NCBI GenBank assembly: GCA_018658265.1
Contig: JABHVN010000045.1
Location: 1 to 44,568, forward strand
Reading direction: 5' to 3'
Origin: Candidatus Woesearchaeota archaeon
GTDB taxonomy: Archaea > Nanobdellota > Nanobdellia > SCGC-AAA011-G17 > UBA489
Length of the DNA: 44,568 nt
A model generated the notes under the pieces. The model searched no databases and was not told where the DNA came from. It was given only the letters and a program-made list of their open reading frames with translations. Of the stretch, positions 42,449-44,568 are shown piece by piece. The number at the start of each line of letters is the position of its first letter. Position 1 is the stretch's first letter. A program made the position numbers and the translations under genes.

Positions 42449-43265
42449 ATACTCTGCCTAGAATTCCTTTCTTTTTATTAGGAGTTTCAACTACAGTTTT
42501 TTTAGCAGTAGTTTTCTTTACAGGCGCTTTCTTAGTTGTCTTCTTTTTAGGAGCAGCCTTTTTCGCTGTAGCTTTCTTAGTTGTTTTTTCAGCAGTAGTT
42601 TTCTTTACACTCTTGCCACTAGCTTCCAATGCAGCCCTCTTAGCATCTGCAGTTGCCTTTCTTGCCGCTGCACGTATTTTATCCTTCTCTGCCTTTTCTT
42701 TTGCCATTAACCTATCTGTTGCTCTTGCAACCAATTTTCTATGGTAATCTAATGCAGCTTTTGCGATTATATGGGATTCTTTATCCTTTTTCAATTTCTT
42801 TGTCAAATCCCTTCTTCTTTTATTTGCATCTTGTAATTCTAAAATTTCGCCACATCCTTCACAAAGGAATTGCAATTCCATTGCTTCTTCTTCACCCAAT
42901 TTAGTTCTACAGTATTTACATAGGTAATATCTAATGTCTTCAATATTATCCAATTCTCTTTGATTTTCTTTAGTCTCTTTAGAAGTAATGTCTACAATTA
43001 ACTCAACAGCCTTTGGCTTTTCAAATGTCCAATAATAAATATACCATCCCTTTACTTTGTCCTTTTTTCTAGTAAAGCTTACAAGATTATGTTCTTGCAA
43101 TCTATAGATCATATTTCTAACTTGATTAACAGAAATTCCTAGCTTTTCAGCTATTTTAAATTCAGAAACATTTTTTCTTTTAGTTAAGATTTCGAAGATT
43201 TTAACAGTGTCATTACCAGCAACTCGTTTAACAAGACTGGCAAGCAATTCATCAGGAACTTTCAT
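42438..43265 (-). CDS. tfe: Transcription factor E (alpha) with histone H1-like Lys/Ala tail
   Basis: 275 residues. Residues 1-90 are the TFE winged helix (DTVKIFEILTKRKNVSEFKI, then LGISVNQVRNMIYRLQEHNL). The zinc ribbon has C116, C119, C135 and C138 (CKYC and CEGC). TFE normally ends near residue 180. Here a further 90 residues follow: a Lys/Arg/Ala helix (about 185-217) and then a Lys/Ala/Thr-rich repeat-like tail (218-260) with units such as KKTTAKK, ending GILGRVFKK. TFE helps TBP and TFB open promoters for RNA polymerase. The tail may add non-specific DNA binding, which is inference. A TATA-like TATTTAAATA lies about 30 nt before the ATG. Confidence 0.92.
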   Translation of the reverse strand: MKVPDELLASLVKRVAGNDTVKIFEILTKRKNVSEFKIAEKLGISVNQVRNMIYRLQEHNLVSFTRKKDKVKGWYIYYWTFEKPKAVELIVDITSKETKENQRELDNIEDIRYYLCKYCRTKLGEEEAMELQFLCEGCGEILELQDANKRRRDLTKKLKKDKESHIIAKAALDYHRKLVARATDRLMAKEKAEKDKIRAAARKATADAKRAALEASGKSVKKTTAEKTTKKATAKKAAPKKKTTKKAPVKKTTAKKTVVETPNKKKGILGRVFKK

Positions 43266-43301
43266 AGTGAAATCATAAATCGGGAGGCCTATTTAAATAC
43301 T

Positions 43302-44561
43302 TTATGCATTACAATAAATATCTTCTAGGTTCGACCTTAAGCCCCTTAAATCCTCGATTCTAGAAATTCCGAAATCTTCTAATGATACAATGTGATCTAA
43401 ACATCTTTTCATATGATGATTTCTAACTTTTGAAAGATTTTTTCCCTCTGCAAATTTTTTAGCAGATCCGAATAATCTGAGATGTTGAAAAACTCCACTT
43501 AGATGCATTTCTTTTGCAACTTGTTCATCACTAAATATAATTCCGCTATCTGTAACATTGATGCAATAGTCTCCAATCAAACCTTGTTGCTCTTCTTGAG
43601 ATAATTGGCCCGAACAAAGAGAGTTTTCTACAAGTGTCAAGGTATCAACATAAGGGGAGGTAACAATTCCTTTTTCTGGATCAATTACACAAATGTTTCC
43701 GGCATTATCAATTATTAAATTTCCTGGATGAAAATCTCCATGGGCAACTGCTTGCCAATTGGATATCATTTCAGTGTCTAATGCTTCAAGTCCTTTTGAA
43801 ATTCCTCTTGGACAATCTGAATATAATCCTTCTCTTTCTAAAAATCTTCTTCTAAGACATGTCCCATAATCCTCTTCACCCATTAACTTTCTTGCTTCTT
43901 TCAATCTCCCGCTACTTTTCAAATGCAAAAGTAAAATTGTTTCAAGTCCCTTTCTAAAAAATTCTTTCAATTGAGGTTTATCTTCTTCTAACATGTAGTC
44001 TTTCAAACTAAACTTACCTGCCCACCTTGTAGCGCCGTATGGCCTCCCATCCAAAACCATAATGCCTAGAGGGCTTACAAAATCTGGAGAAATATCTGAG
44101 AAAAACTTAGTTTTTTCTTGCTCAGTATAAACTTCCTCATGTTTTTCTTTTGTTTTGAATGCAAACGTTCTTCCCAATAATGTAGATTTATGAACTAACA
44201 CTTCATTCTTAGAACCAGTTAACTCTGAAAATTTTTCTCTATGTTGATTTCCAATACTTTCAAAAATTCTTCCAAATGCTGCACTTGAATCTAACAATCT
44301 TCCTTGAGACTCTAAAAAATAACCATACATCCCAAGACAATTTATTCTTTCTTCCTCAGATTTACTATCTTCTATTGAGAAAAGTAATAATTCTTCTGCA
44401 CGTTCAGGTCTTCCAACACGCATACATTCGCAGACAGTTTGAAACTTATCTGCAATGCTAATCCTATGTCCCTTTTCAATGGATCTATTTGTAATGCTTA
44501 CTGCCCATCTCCAAGATAATTTTTCAACTAAATTTTGTTTCTTCTTCCTTCTTCTTGCCAA
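43302..44561 (-). CDS. TPR-like plus APH/kinase-like protein, start possibly beyond window
   Basis: 419 residues from a TTG at 44561. The frame stays open to the window edge, so the true start may lie outside. Residues about 1-100 are helical and repeat-like (RAEELLLFSIEDSKSEEERI), probably TPR. Residues about 120-400 resemble an aminoglycoside-phosphotransferase/choline-kinase fold: catalytic loop AVAHGDFHPGNLIIDN and metal-binding CVIDPEKG (in place of the usual xxDxE/DFE form). The N-lobe lysine site is not certain (FAFKTKEKHEEVY). A small-molecule or protein kinase is likely; no substrate can be named. The fusion of TPR with APH is unusual. Confidence 0.7.
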   Translation of the reverse strand: MARRRKKKQNLVEKLSWRWAVSITNRSIEKGHRISIADKFQTVCECMRVGRPERAEELLLFSIEDSKSEEERINCLGMYGYFLESQGRLLDSSAAFGRIFESIGNQHREKFSELTGSKNEVLVHKSTLLGRTFAFKTKEKHEEVYTEQEKTKFFSDISPDFVSPLGIMVLDGRPYGATRWAGKFSLKDYMLEEDKPQLKEFFRKGLETILLLHLKSSGRLKEARKLMGEEDYGTCLRRRFLEREGLYSDCPRGISKGLEALDTEMISNWQAVAHGDFHPGNLIIDNAGNICVIDPEKGIVTSPYVDTLTLVENSLCSGQLSQEEQQGLIGDYCINVTDSGIIFSDEQVAKEMHLSGVFQHLRLFGSAKKFAEGKNLSKVRNHHMKRCLDHIVSLEDFGISRIEDLRGLRSNLEDIYCNA

Positions 44562-44568
44562 ATTAAAG

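Noticed and set aside
1-44568. CRISPR arrays, insertion sequences, prophage or integrase genes
   Set aside because: No regularly spaced identical repeats of 25-40 bp, no transposase or integrase motifs, and no terminal inverted repeats around a gene were seen on either strand.

Overview
This AT-rich window is archaeal chromosome, most likely from a DPANN lineage of the Woesearchaeota/Pacearchaeota type. The archaeal markers are transcription factor E, ribosomal protein L15e, the GatD/GatE amidotransferase, NreA, an ATP-dependent DNA ligase, archaeal-type LeuRS, AlaRS and ProRS, TrmB and Lrp regulators, and FtsZ. Many genes have a TATA-like element about 25 nt before the start codon and little or no leader, so leaderless transcription looks common. 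A smaller set carries a GAGGTG-type ribosome binding site. The DPANN placement rests on gene content and reduced domain architectures; no tree was built.

Layout. 1-6.6 kb: end of leuS, alaS (apparently lacking the C-terminal C-Ala domain), three structural or membrane proteins of unknown function, and an AbrB-PhoU regulator. 6.7-16.3 kb: an Lrp-type regulator, then a minus-strand type IV pilus locus. In transcription order the locus has six pilin-like proteins, a membrane protein with a winged-helix-like tail, a TadA/VirB11-type ATPase, two TadB/TadC-like platform proteins and a KaiC-like ATPase. One pilin (14291-14829) has its class III signal peptide split across a run of seven A, and the secretion ATPase appears to start upstream of its first canonical start codon. 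16.4-25.2 kb: a small Cys-rich membrane protein, a phosphoesterase, a UPF0200-kinase/dCMP-deaminase fusion, argS, a TrmB regulator, DNA ligase, a nitroreductase, a small secreted Cys-rich protein and ftsZ followed by two tandem hairpins. 25.2-25.6 kb is a non-coding region with three hairpins that share one loop sequence but have different, individually self-complementary stems.

25.6-34.9 kb: gatD-gatE, a bacterial-type aspS, asnS, a membrane protein, an unannotated 43-residue membrane protein, tRNA-Arg(TCG), a MscS channel and proS. 34.9-44.6 kb: a secreted transglutaminase-like protein, a DHH phosphoesterase, rpl15e, an MFS transporter, NreA with a C-terminal PCNA-binding box, a site-2-type protease, TFE with a long Lys/Ala-rich tail, and a TPR/APH-kinase-like protein at the edge.

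Two themes stand out. Translation genes are concentrated here (six aminoacyl-tRNA synthetases, GatDE, a tRNA, L15e), and three of them lack an accessory RNA-binding domain usual in their family: C-Ala in AlaRS, and GAD in both AspRS and GatE. The pilus locus is complete for assembly proteins but has two start-site anomalies that would not be caught by automatic gene calling.
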